A stretch of DNA of 64,000 nucleotides from Pyrinomonadaceae bacterium (GTDB lineage Bacteria; Acidobacteriota; Blastocatellia; Pyrinomonadales; Pyrinomonadaceae): assembly GCA_019186825.1 (NCBI GenBank), contig JABARP010000022.1:19529-83528 (forward strand), in the 5' to 3' direction. A program made the position numbers and the translations under genes. Positions 27,053 through 34,547 of the stretch are shown piece after piece; position 1 is the first letter of the stretch, and every line of letters begins with the position of its first letter. Under the pieces are notes generated by a model, which made no database searches, was not told where the DNA came from, and saw nothing but the letters and a program-made list of their open reading frames with translations.

Positions 27053-27520
27053 TTACTCTGCATCGTGGATCGTCGTGAGACGGCTGATCTCGAAATTTCT
27101 CCAGCCGTTCGGGGTCTTGACCTTTACTTCGTCGCCCTCTTCGCGGCCCATCAACGCCTGGCCGATCGGCGAGACCGTCGAGATAAGGCCCTTGTCCGGG
27201 TCGCTCTCCTCGCTTGTTACGAGCTTGTAGCTGACCTTTTCTTCCCTCTCGATATCAAAGAGGATGACCAGCGAACCGTACGCGACGCGATCCTGCGGGA
27301 TCTTCGAAAGATCGATGCTCTCGACCTCGCTCATACGCAGCTGGATCTGGCTGATCCGTGCCTGCACGATCGACTGCCGCTCCATGGCGGCCTTGTATTC
27401 GGCATTCTCGCGGAGGTCACCGAATTCGCGCGCCTTCTGGATCTCCTTTGGGAGTTTGAAATGGAGTTCCTGCTCGAGTTCGTCGAGCTCGGCCTTAAGT
27501 TTCTTCTTTATGTCTTCCAT
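27053..27520 (-). CDS. greA: Transcription elongation factor GreA
   Basis: 155 residues. An N-terminal coiled coil contains the tip motif GDLRENAEY (34-42), whose acidic residues coordinate Mg in the RNA polymerase secondary channel. The C-terminal FKBP-like domain carries STVSPIGQALMGREEGDEV. GreA rescues backtracked polymerase by stimulating transcript cleavage. It lies 9 bp after pfkA. Confidence 0.95.
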   Translation of the reverse strand: MEDIKKKLKAELDELEQELHFKLPKEIQKAREFGDLRENAEYKAAMERQSIVQARISQIQLRMSEVESIDLSKIPQDRVAYGSLVILFDIEREEKVSYKLVTSEESDPDKGLISTVSPIGQALMGREEGDEVKVKTPNGWRNFEISRLTTIHDAE

Positions 27521-27529
27521 CTTTCTAAA

Positions 27530-28642
27530 TTAATGGGCACCTTCGGCAAATCTTTCCTTAAGTTCAGCTTCGTGAGGAGCTGCAAACGATATTCCAACAT
27601 CACGTGCGGTCCGCACAAGCTGGCCATCGGTCGGCACTCTCTTAATGTTCGAAACCGCCTCGTCAAGCGGTACCGTAACGACGGTTCCCGCCTGAAGCGC
27701 GACCATCTTGCCGGTCTCGCCGTTCGCAAGCGCACGGGCAGCACACGCCCCGAAATTCGTCCCCAGCATTCGGTCAAATGCGTTGGGGCTTCCGCCTCTC
27801 TGGAGGTGTCCGAGCACGACACAGCGAGACTCTTTGTCCATCATCTCTTCGACGCGGCGGCGTACGATCTCACCAATACCGCCAAGCCGAAGTTCTGCGC
27901 GGTCCGAGTACGTCTCGCTGGTCCCGACCTCGAGTGCGCCTTCGGCGACGATGATATTCGTAAAGCGTGAACCCGCAGCCTCGCGTTCGAGGACCTTTCG
28001 CCGAATCGCCTCGAACGAGAACGGTATCTCCGGCATCAGGATGATGTCGGCGCTTCCCGCAAGTCCGGCGTGAAGGGCGATCCAACCCGTATTGCGGCCC
28101 ATCACCTCCAGGATCATCACGCGGTCGTGCGAAGCGGCGGTCGTATGAAGGCGATCGAGAGCTTCGGTCGCGATGTCGATCGCCGTCATAAATCCGAACG
28201 TGAATTCCGTTGCCGCAAGATCGTTGTCGATCGTCTTCGGAACGCCGATAACCGGAAACCCGCGTTTGTGAAACTGTTCGGCGATCGCAAGCGTGCCTTC
28301 GCCGCCGATCGCGACCAGAGCTTCGATGCCGAGAATATCGAGGTTAGCGAGTGCCTCTGAAACGGGCAGTTCGGTGAAAACGGGTTTCCCGTCCACCATC
28401 TTGACGAAGCTGCCGCGATTCCTTGTCCCGAGAACGGTTCCGCCCTGAGAAAGCAGGCCGCTCACGTTCATCGGTGAAAGCTTTCGCGTATGGGTTTCGC
28501 CTAAGATCCCTTCAAAACTATCTTCAATGCCAATGCATTGCATCCCAAACTTGCCGGTGGCCGTTCTTACGACGGCCCGTATCGCTGCGTTCAGGCCGGG
28601 GGCGTCGCCGCCGCCCGTTAGAATGCCGATCTGTTTATACAT
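27530..28642 (-). CDS. pfkA: 6-phosphofructokinase (ATP or pyrophosphate donor uncertain)
   Basis: 370 residues. It has the N-terminal TGGGDAPGLNA loop, GGEGT (113-117), PKTIDND with the catalytic Asp (135-141) and MGRNTGWIA. It makes fructose 1,6-bisphosphate in glycolysis. The donor-selecting positions give a mixed message: Gly in GGEGT (position 104 in E. coli numbering) suits ATP, while Lys in PKTIDND (position 124) is typical of pyrophosphate-dependent enzymes. This combination occurs in the group III PFKs. A near-perfect palindrome sits just upstream, and greA follows. Confidence 0.93.
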   Translation of the reverse strand: MYKQIGILTGGGDAPGLNAAIRAVVRTATGKFGMQCIGIEDSFEGILGETHTRKLSPMNVSGLLSQGGTVLGTRNRGSFVKMVDGKPVFTELPVSEALANLDILGIEALVAIGGEGTLAIAEQFHKRGFPVIGVPKTIDNDLAATEFTFGFMTAIDIATEALDRLHTTAASHDRVMILEVMGRNTGWIALHAGLAGSADIILMPEIPFSFEAIRRKVLEREAAGSRFTNIIVAEGALEVGTSETYSDRAELRLGGIGEIVRRRVEEMMDKESRCVVLGHLQRGGSPNAFDRMLGTNFGACAARALANGETGKMVALQAGTVVTVPLDEAVSNIKRVPTDGQLVRTARDVGISFAAPHEAELKERFAEGAH

Positions 28643-28658
28643 AAAAAATCAAGAGTCC

Positions 28659-28685
28659 GTGTAGTAAAACTCCATTTTACTGCAC
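28659..28685. promoter_or_regulatory. AT-rich palindrome between ctpA and pfkA
   Basis: GTGTAGTAAAA (28659-28669) and TTTTACTGCAC (28675-28685) pair over 11 positions with one T-G pair around a 5-bp centre. It lies 16 bp upstream of the pfkA ATG and 25 bp past the ctpA stop. On the minus strand it is followed within 20 nt by six T, so it could be the ctpA terminator or an operator for pfkA. Confidence 0.45.
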
Positions 28686-28709
28686 GAACCCGTCCGTTAA
28701 AAATTGCGT

Positions 28710-30344
28710 TTACCTTTGTCCGAACAGCCCGGCGGTGTCGACGAGCTTGCTTGCCTCAGGCATTGATTCGATCGCCTTGGCAACCTGCGGATCATTTTCC
28801 ATCAGCACCTGAAAACCGGCTTCAGACGAATAGTTTGCGGTCGCCAATTCCTCGCGTATACGCGAACGCGCATATGCCGCGACCTCATCCATCGCTGCGG
28901 TCGAAAGGTGGCTTTCCTTGTCGGCAAGCGAAAACTTCACGAACGCATCAAAAAGCTTGTCTGAGACGGCAAAATCGCCGGGACGCACGACGTTCACAAA
29001 GCTCTGCTTGTCATTCTTGTAGGTTTCAAATCCGGGGATCTTCCCGGCAACAAGCTGCCGCACGAAGAAGAACGCCTCCTCGTTGACCTTCGCCTTCTTT
29101 TGCGGGTCTGCGATCGGATCGACGCGGACGTCAGGCTCGATGCCGCGTCCGCCGTAAAGGATCCGTCCGTTCGCCGTCTTTACAGGCACGCCTTCGGGCT
29201 TTGGCACCGCATGTCCCTCGCTGTCCTCTGCGTCAGCAAGATGCGTGTAATAATCGTAGATCGAGCCGCTGGAATAATCCCTTTGCAATGACCTGCCGAA
29301 CGGCGTGTAATATCTTGCGGTCGTAAGCGTCAATCCCGTGCCGTATGGCAGGCGGAATATCCGCTGTACAAGCCCTTTGCCAAAGCTGTCGCTGCCGACG
29401 ATAACACCTCGGTCGTAATCCTGAATCGCTCCCGCAACTATCTCGGATGCGGACGCCGAACCGCCGTTGATCATAACGACGAGCGGCATTGTTTCAACGT
29501 CTCCGCCAATGGCGGGCAGGTCGCGCTTCTGCCCAAGACGTCCGGTCTTGACAGATACGATCGTCTGGCCGCCGGGAATGAACTTGCTTGCAACCTCGAC
29601 CGCCTGTTCGAGAATGCCGCCGGGATTATTGCGAAGGTCGAGAATGAGGTTCTTCATTCCCTGTTTTTTGAGATCGTTGATCGCCTCGGTCAATTCGTCC
29701 GCCGTCGTCTGTTGGAAGCCACCGGTCAATGCGATATACCCCGTGCCGTTCGGGAGCATAAAGTAGTTTCGGATCGACGGAAGCGGCACACCGCCACGAA
29801 TGATCTCGAACGCGACCGGATCCTTGACGCCGACACGCTCGACCGTCAGCTTAACTGGCGTGCCCCGCTCTCCGCGGACATTCTTTGAGACCTCGGATGC
29901 CGTCCATTCGGTCGCATCTTTGCCCTCGACGGTCATAAATTTATCGCCGTACCGCAGGCCGGCTTTCTCGGCCGGCGTGCCCGGAACGACCGACTGCACA
30001 TAAACGCCGTCGCGATGCTGAAAGATCGAGACACCGATGCCGTAGAATTGCGATGATTGCTCTTCGTCGAGCTTTTTTAGTTCACGGCGATTGAAAAAAG
30101 ACGAGTGCGGATCGAGAGTCCACAGCATTCCCTGTATCGAGCCTTCGGTGAGGTCTTCGAGAGCGATCTTCCCTGCGTAGTTGTCGATGATGACCTTGTC
30201 GGCCTCACGAAGCTGCTTCGTGATCATCTCGTTCGTCACGCCGCCCTGCTCTGCGGCTGCGTCCGATCGATGGCCAAAAACACCGCCAACAACGGCTCCG
30301 ACGACGATGACTACTATCGCGATTATTGGAAAATTCTTAAGCAT
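28710..30344 (-). CDS. ctpA: S41 carboxyl-terminal processing protease with PDZ domain
   Basis: 544 residues from the ATG at 30344, where the signal anchor MLKNFPIIAIVVIVVGAV begins; the frame is open 37 codons further but without protein character. PDZ domain at about 100-180 (VQSVVPGTPAEKAGLRYGD). Catalytic Ser in GGSASASE and Lys in GSDSFGKG follow the tail-specific protease pattern. It cleaves periplasmic proteins from the C-terminus. It is divergent from the glycosyltransferase gene at 30470. Confidence 0.93.
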   Translation of the reverse strand: MLKNFPIIAIVVIVVGAVVGGVFGHRSDAAAEQGGVTNEMITKQLREADKVIIDNYAGKIALEDLTEGSIQGMLWTLDPHSSFFNRRELKKLDEEQSSQFYGIGVSIFQHRDGVYVQSVVPGTPAEKAGLRYGDKFMTVEGKDATEWTASEVSKNVRGERGTPVKLTVERVGVKDPVAFEIIRGGVPLPSIRNYFMLPNGTGYIALTGGFQQTTADELTEAINDLKKQGMKNLILDLRNNPGGILEQAVEVASKFIPGGQTIVSVKTGRLGQKRDLPAIGGDVETMPLVVMINGGSASASEIVAGAIQDYDRGVIVGSDSFGKGLVQRIFRLPYGTGLTLTTARYYTPFGRSLQRDYSSGSIYDYYTHLADAEDSEGHAVPKPEGVPVKTANGRILYGGRGIEPDVRVDPIADPQKKAKVNEEAFFFVRQLVAGKIPGFETYKNDKQSFVNVVRPGDFAVSDKLFDAFVKFSLADKESHLSTAAMDEVAAYARSRIREELATANYSSEAGFQVLMENDPQVAKAIESMPEASKLVDTAGLFGQR

Positions 30345-30469
30345 TCTAGGCTTCAAACGGGAGCGCAAATAACTCTCAATTATAACATACGAGCGGTGGC
30401 CGGACTTCGTTGCGAGAAAGCGTCGATTTACTTGTCTGGACGAAACGCGTAACATTACTCTTTTCTCTG

Positions 30470-31210
30470 ATGCCGAAAAGTCTTTCCATTGTCATTCCTG
30501 CATTTAACGAATCCGAGCGTATCGCACCCGGCCTTGCGAAAATACTCACCTACATTCGCGAGCGAAAGATCGATGGCGAGCTGATCGTCGTTGATGACGG
30601 CTCCAGCGATGACACGGCGGAGGTCGCACGAAATGTCGCCTCTGAATACAGCGATATTGAAACGAACGTCATTCGATATGAGCAGAATCGAGGCAAAGGT
30701 TACGCCGTTAAGACCGGTCTCCTCGCGGCAAGGGCCGACATCGCTCTTTTTAGCGATGCCGACCTCTCGACGCCGATCGATGAGGCCGATAAACTCCTCA
30801 CTCCGATCGCGAATGATGAAATGGACGTAACCTTTGGTTCCCGTGCTATCGACCGCAGCCTTATCGGGACGCATCAGCCATGGCGGCGTGAACAAGGCGG
30901 AAAGGTGATGAATTTCGTCATTCGAAAGATGTCGGGCCTCGATTTTGCCGACACGCAGTGCGGCTTTAAGGCTTTTAATATGAAGAAGTTCCGGCCGCTG
31001 CTCGACGTAATGACGGTGGATCGGTTCGGATTTGACGTCGAGTTTCTCTTCGTTGCGAAGTATCATGGTTTGCGGCTTGCGGAGATACCGGTTCGTTGGA
31101 ATGACGTCGCCGGTTCGAAGGTCAGCGTCTTTAGGGATACCCGCCGAATGTTCTCCGAACTTGCACAAGTTCGCCGGAACGCGAAAAATGGTCTTTACGA
31201 TCTAAAATGA
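30470..31210 (+). CDS. Dolichyl-phosphate-glucose synthase-like GT2 glycosyltransferase
   Basis: 246 residues from the ATG at 30470; an upstream in-frame start at 30410 would add 20 residues without support. GT-A fold with SIVIPAFNE, VVDDGSSDDT, DADLSTP (the metal-binding DXD) and the acceptor-side CGFKAF.......FGFDVE. These enzymes transfer glucose or mannose from a nucleotide sugar to polyprenyl phosphate. Membrane segments are lacking, so it is Alg5-like without an anchor. Its stop overlaps the ATG of pdxJ (ATGA). Confidence 0.88.
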   Translation: MPKSLSIVIPAFNESERIAPGLAKILTYIRERKIDGELIVVDDGSSDDTAEVARNVASEYSDIETNVIRYEQNRGKGYAVKTGLLAARADIALFSDADLSTPIDEADKLLTPIANDEMDVTFGSRAIDRSLIGTHQPWRREQGGKVMNFVIRKMSGLDFADTQCGFKAFNMKKFRPLLDVMTVDRFGFDVEFLFVAKYHGLRLAEIPVRWNDVAGSKVSVFRDTRRMFSELAQVRRNAKNGLYDLK

Positions 31211-31953
31211 CTGCACGCTTAAATGTAAATATCGATCACGTCGCGACCATCCGCGAGGCTCGAAAGACCATCGAGCCAAGCGTTGGCGCCGCGGCGATCC
31301 TGTGTGAAAAGGCAGGCGCGGACGGCATCACCGTCCATCTTCGCAGCGATCGCCGGCATATACAGGACGCCGACCTCGACGTGCTTCGCGGGGTCGTAAC
31401 AACATATCTGAACGTTGAGATGGCGGCGACCGATGAGATGGTCGAGATCGCAAAACGAACACGTCCCGATGCCGTCTCGCTCGTTCCCGAAAGCCCGACA
31501 GAGATCACGACCGAAGGCGGACTGGACGTTATCGGAAACTTTGACGCGGTCGCAAAAGCCGCTAAAGAATTGTCGGCTGCGGGCATCTTTGTCAGCATAT
31601 TTATCGATCCGATCGAGGATCAGATCACCGCAGCAAAAAAGGCTGGTGCCGGACAGATCGAGCTTTGCACCGCAGAATATGCCGAATTGACGCTCGGCGC
31701 GCGTGCTGCACACGGTGAAGGCCGCAAAAAAGCCGCTGCCGAGGTCGAAAGACTGCATGATGCGGCTTTGCACGCCCAGAATAAGGGTCTGATAGTCGCC
31801 GCGGGGCACGGCCTTACGACGCGGAATATCGCACCACTCGCTGCCATGCCGGAGATCGCGGAATTCAACATCGGCCATAACATCATTTCGCGTGCAGTTT
31901 TCTGCGGGCTGGAAGAGGCCGTCCGCGAGATGCTTGCAGCCATCGGCAGATAG
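31207..31953 (+). CDS. pdxJ: Pyridoxine 5'-phosphate synthase
   Basis: 248 residues, full length. LNVNIDHVATIREARKT at the start, DGITVHLRSDRRHI and LVPE.P.E.TTEGG follow the PdxJ TIM-barrel pattern. It condenses 1-deoxyxylulose 5-phosphate with 3-amino-2-oxopropyl phosphate in the DXP-dependent vitamin B6 pathway. It is translationally coupled to the glycosyltransferase by a 4-bp overlap and followed 4 bp later by a small Cys-tailed gene. Confidence 0.96.
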   Translation: MTARLNVNIDHVATIREARKTIEPSVGAAAILCEKAGADGITVHLRSDRRHIQDADLDVLRGVVTTYLNVEMAATDEMVEIAKRTRPDAVSLVPESPTEITTEGGLDVIGNFDAVAKAAKELSAAGIFVSIFIDPIEDQITAAKKAGAGQIELCTAEYAELTLGARAAHGEGRKKAAAEVERLHDAALHAQNKGLIVAAGHGLTTRNIAPLAAMPEIAEFNIGHNIISRAVFCGLEEAVREMLAAIGR

Positions 31954-31957
31954 CTTT

Positions 31958-32230
31958 ATGTCTGACCTCTCACAAAAAAATAGCCAGCGCGACCTTGCCG
32001 CCATTTTTGCGGCTCTCGAGAAAATGAACCATCGGCTCGACAAACTTGAAGGCAAAGCGGCCAGCACTCCGCCCGCTGCCTCGAATACACCCCACCCGAG
32101 CACGGACAAATTTTCCGTCGCCGAGGCGATAGCAGACAGCATCTTCGCCTCGATGAAGGAAAAGGCCTGCCAGTTCGAACCTGACAAGCCTTGTGATCAT
32201 TGCTCGATGTGCAATTCGAGAGGGTTCTGA
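31958..32230 (+). CDS. Small protein with Cys-rich C-terminus
   Basis: 90 residues from the ATG at 31958, four bases after pdxJ. An N-terminal helix with heptad-like spacing (LAAIFAALEKMNHRLDKLEG) suggests a coiled coil, followed by a Pro/Ser/Thr linker, a second helix (VAEAIADSIFASMKEK) and the tail ACQFEPDKPCDHCSMCNSRGF, with four Cys in an ACx8CxxCxxC arrangement that could bind zinc or an Fe-S cluster. I do not recognise the family. Length, position and clean coupling support a real gene. Confidence 0.72.
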   Translation: MSDLSQKNSQRDLAAIFAALEKMNHRLDKLEGKAASTPPAASNTPHPSTDKFSVAEAIADSIFASMKEKACQFEPDKPCDHCSMCNSRGF

Positions 32231-32252
32231 ACCCGGTGCGGGTCGCGGCGGC

Positions 32253-32864
32253 TTATTTGTGCTGCCGCATAGAATTCGCATCGCCGACGGTCGGGACCGA
32301 CTTCGCACTTTCATCCGCCTTAAAGAAAGGTTCTTCCTTAAAGCCCAGCAATCCGGCGGTCAGGACGGCAGGAAATGAGTTTCGCGTCGTGTTATAGTCC
32401 GTCACGGCCTTATTGTAATCCTGCCGCGTGGTCGCAATTCGGTTCTCCGTCCCCGCAAGCTCGTCCTGAACCTTCATAAAAGCCTCGCTCGAACGCAGCT
32501 GCGGATAGTTCTCAGAAAGGCTCAGAAGGCGTCCTATCGTGCCTCCAAAGCTGTTAGCAGCGTCGATCACAGCCTGTTTCTGCTCGGGTGTAGAGTCACC
32601 GCCGGCGGGAGCCGCACTTGTTGCGTTCAATAGACGGGAACGCGCCTCGGAGATTTGACCGAAAACTTCCTGCTCGTTGACGCCGACCATCTTCGCGGTT
32701 TCGATCATATTGGGGATCAGATCGGCCCTGCGTTGAAGAGCCGCCTCGATGTCAGCCCATTTTCCGCGGACGCCCTGCTGTTTCGCGGTCAACTCGTTAT
32801 AGCTGCACCCGGAAAGCAGGAAGCCCGAAACTAAGATCACGATCAATAAAAATACTCTCTTCAT
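32253..32864 (-). CDS. lemA: LemA-family lipoprotein
   Basis: 203 residues. The N-terminus is a signal peptide with lipobox LSGC (Cys20). It is followed by the LemA pattern YNEL...QQGV.GKWADIEAALQRRADLIPNMIETAK and a long helical bundle. LemA proteins often sit with TPM-domain proteins, as here one gene further upstream. The function is not firmly known; an envelope role is usual. The C-terminus (NSMRQHK) is short of the family's usual end. Confidence 0.93.
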   Translation of the reverse strand: MKRVFLLIVILVSGFLLSGCSYNELTAKQQGVRGKWADIEAALQRRADLIPNMIETAKMVGVNEQEVFGQISEARSRLLNATSAAPAGGDSTPEQKQAVIDAANSFGGTIGRLLSLSENYPQLRSSEAFMKVQDELAGTENRIATTRQDYNKAVTDYNTTRNSFPAVLTAGLLGFKEEPFFKADESAKSVPTVGDANSMRQHK

Positions 32865-32886
32865 AACTTATCCTCTCCCTAAAGAA

Positions 32887-33606
32887 CTAGTCTTTTTTCG
32901 ATCTATCGACCGCATCAATTACCTTTTCGATCTCGATCAGGTATTCCCCAAAAAGGGCGTTTGCCGCCGCTTCGTCCAATTCTAATGCAAAGTTATCTTT
33001 GCGGATATTGAAGATCTTTTCAAACGGCGTGCCGTCGATCCCGATCGTCTGGGCCGTCATCGCGACGACTTCGCGTTTCGTAACAGGCGGTTCGATGCCG
33101 TAAACCTTAAGAACCGCACGAAAAAGTGCTGCGAAGCTCGAAAGGCTGCTGGCCATCAAGCCCGTTAGCTTCTCAACGGACGACGACGCAGGGATGTATT
33201 GCCTCCGAAGCTGCAGAAGCTTGCTCCGCAGTTCGAATTCAGCCTGCAGCCGGAGGAATTTCTCTGATATTTCGATCTCGCCCAAAAGGTCGGGCCCGAA
33301 AAGCACACGTCTTGCCTGCCGCATCTGGTCAAACTCGATCGGAAAGACATCGGCTCCGTTCTTGAGTTCCGAGACCGTGAAATACACAGGTATCGGGTTA
33401 CCGAGTTTTGCCCATTCGCGAACGCAGGCGTGAGCCTTGCGCAGGTCGTCTGGGCCGATGGCGTTCAGTGCAACTAGGATATTGTAATCCGACATTCTCG
33501 GCACAAAATCACCCGCCGCCGCCGAACCGTAAAGAATGACCGAAACGAGATTGCTCCCGTGGCTCGCTCTAAGATCGTCAACGAGTGCGTCAAAATGATG
33601 ATTCAT
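32887..33606 (-). CDS. Nucleotidyltransferase-fold protein
   Basis: 239 residues. The N-terminal region has the NT signature LYGSAAAGD...SDYNILV: a GS motif and an acidic pair in which the second Asp is Asn (DxN instead of DxD). That may weaken metal binding and catalysis. The C-terminal half is helical, like KNTase-type or HEPN-like partners (about 125-239). The substrate is unknown. It lies between LemA and the TPM protein on the same strand, 5 bp from the TPM gene, so it is part of that unit. Confidence 0.8.
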   Translation of the reverse strand: MNHHFDALVDDLRASHGSNLVSVILYGSAAAGDFVPRMSDYNILVALNAIGPDDLRKAHACVREWAKLGNPIPVYFTVSELKNGADVFPIEFDQMRQARRVLFGPDLLGEIEISEKFLRLQAEFELRSKLLQLRRQYIPASSSVEKLTGLMASSLSSFAALFRAVLKVYGIEPPVTKREVVAMTAQTIGIDGTPFEKIFNIRKDNFALELDEAAANALFGEYLIEIEKVIDAVDRSKKD

Positions 33607-33611
33607 ATTCT

Positions 33612-34505
33612 TTACCAGTCGCCGCCTGCGCCGCCTCCGCCAAAATCACCGCCGCCGCCGAATCCGCCCCAACCGCCGTCAGAACCACTGCTACCGCCCC
33701 AATCGCTGCTGCTTGATGAACCGGCGTCAAGCACGTTGCCGATGATCCCGCCAACTACCCACGGAACCACGCTGTCACCACCGCCGCTCCCGCCGCCACG
33801 GCCTCCACCACGACCTCCACCGCCCTTATTCCCGTAGTAAAGCGCGATCAGAAAGATCACCCCAAGGATCGCGAGGCCGCAGCATAGGAACCACGAAACT
33901 GCCGACGACTTTGGCGTGTTGTCGGTCTGCGGCGTCGCTGGCCCCGACGTATTGCCCTTGTCGCGGATCCGCGCAATATAGGCGTCGATAGTATCGCTGA
34001 TACCTTTTGAATAATTCCCTTTTTTGAACTCGGGTACGAGGTATTGGCGTTGAATGCTGCCGACGAGTCCGTCAGGCAATTCGTCCTCGAGGTCGCGGCT
34101 GATCTGTGTGAAGTATTTCCTGTCGTCGATCGCGACAAAGAGCAAGGCGCTTGGATTATCGTCGGCCTTTGACCCGATCTTCCAGGTACGTGCAAGATCC
34201 CTTGAGAAAGTGAAGATATCGCGGCCGCCCGTCGTCCTAACGACGGCAACTGCGATCTCGACCTGCGGGTTTGTTGAATTCTTGAGGTCGGTCAGCTTCC
34301 GCTCGAGGGCTGCCTTTGAAGCGGGATCGATAACACCCGCGTAATCATTGACAAACCCTGTCGGTTGAAGTGTCGTGGGATCTGACGGATCGGCCGCCGT
34401 CTGAGCAATGCCTGCTGCAGCGAAGGCGCAGAATACTAGAAGGGCCGCGAGTATTGGACGCAGCACGGCGTAACCTCTGAAATGTGCAGCGGCACGCATT
34501 CCCAT
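33612..34505 (-). CDS. TPM-domain (YgcG/Psb32-like) exported membrane protein
   Basis: 297 residues. Signal peptide, TPM domain (FVNDYAGVIDP.....LE..L..L near 50-80, then LLFVAIDDRKYFTQISRDLEDELPDG), a membrane helix (WFLCCGLAILGVIFLIALYY) and a Gly-rich low-complexity tail of about 70 residues rich in GGG/GSG and ending in GGAGGDW. TPM proteins associate with LemA-type lipoproteins and act at the membrane; some have phosphatase activity. The Gly-rich tail is common in this family. Confidence 0.9.
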   Translation of the reverse strand: MGMRAAAHFRGYAVLRPILAALLVFCAFAAAGIAQTAADPSDPTTLQPTGFVNDYAGVIDPASKAALERKLTDLKNSTNPQVEIAVAVVRTTGGRDIFTFSRDLARTWKIGSKADDNPSALLFVAIDDRKYFTQISRDLEDELPDGLVGSIQRQYLVPEFKKGNYSKGISDTIDAYIARIRDKGNTSGPATPQTDNTPKSSAVSWFLCCGLAILGVIFLIALYYGNKGGGGRGGGRGGGSGGGDSVVPWVVGGIIGNVLDAGSSSSSDWGGSSGSDGGWGGFGGGGDFGGGGAGGDW

Positions 34506-34547
34506 ATCGTCTCATAATACGACCTTCAGCGTCGAGGGGTTCCGCGC

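Noticed and set aside
33640..33840. Gly/Pro-rich repeats near the end of the TPM gene, considered as a tandem-repeat element
   Set aside because: They encode the Gly-rich tail common to TPM proteins; the plus-strand Pro-rich frame is its shadow.
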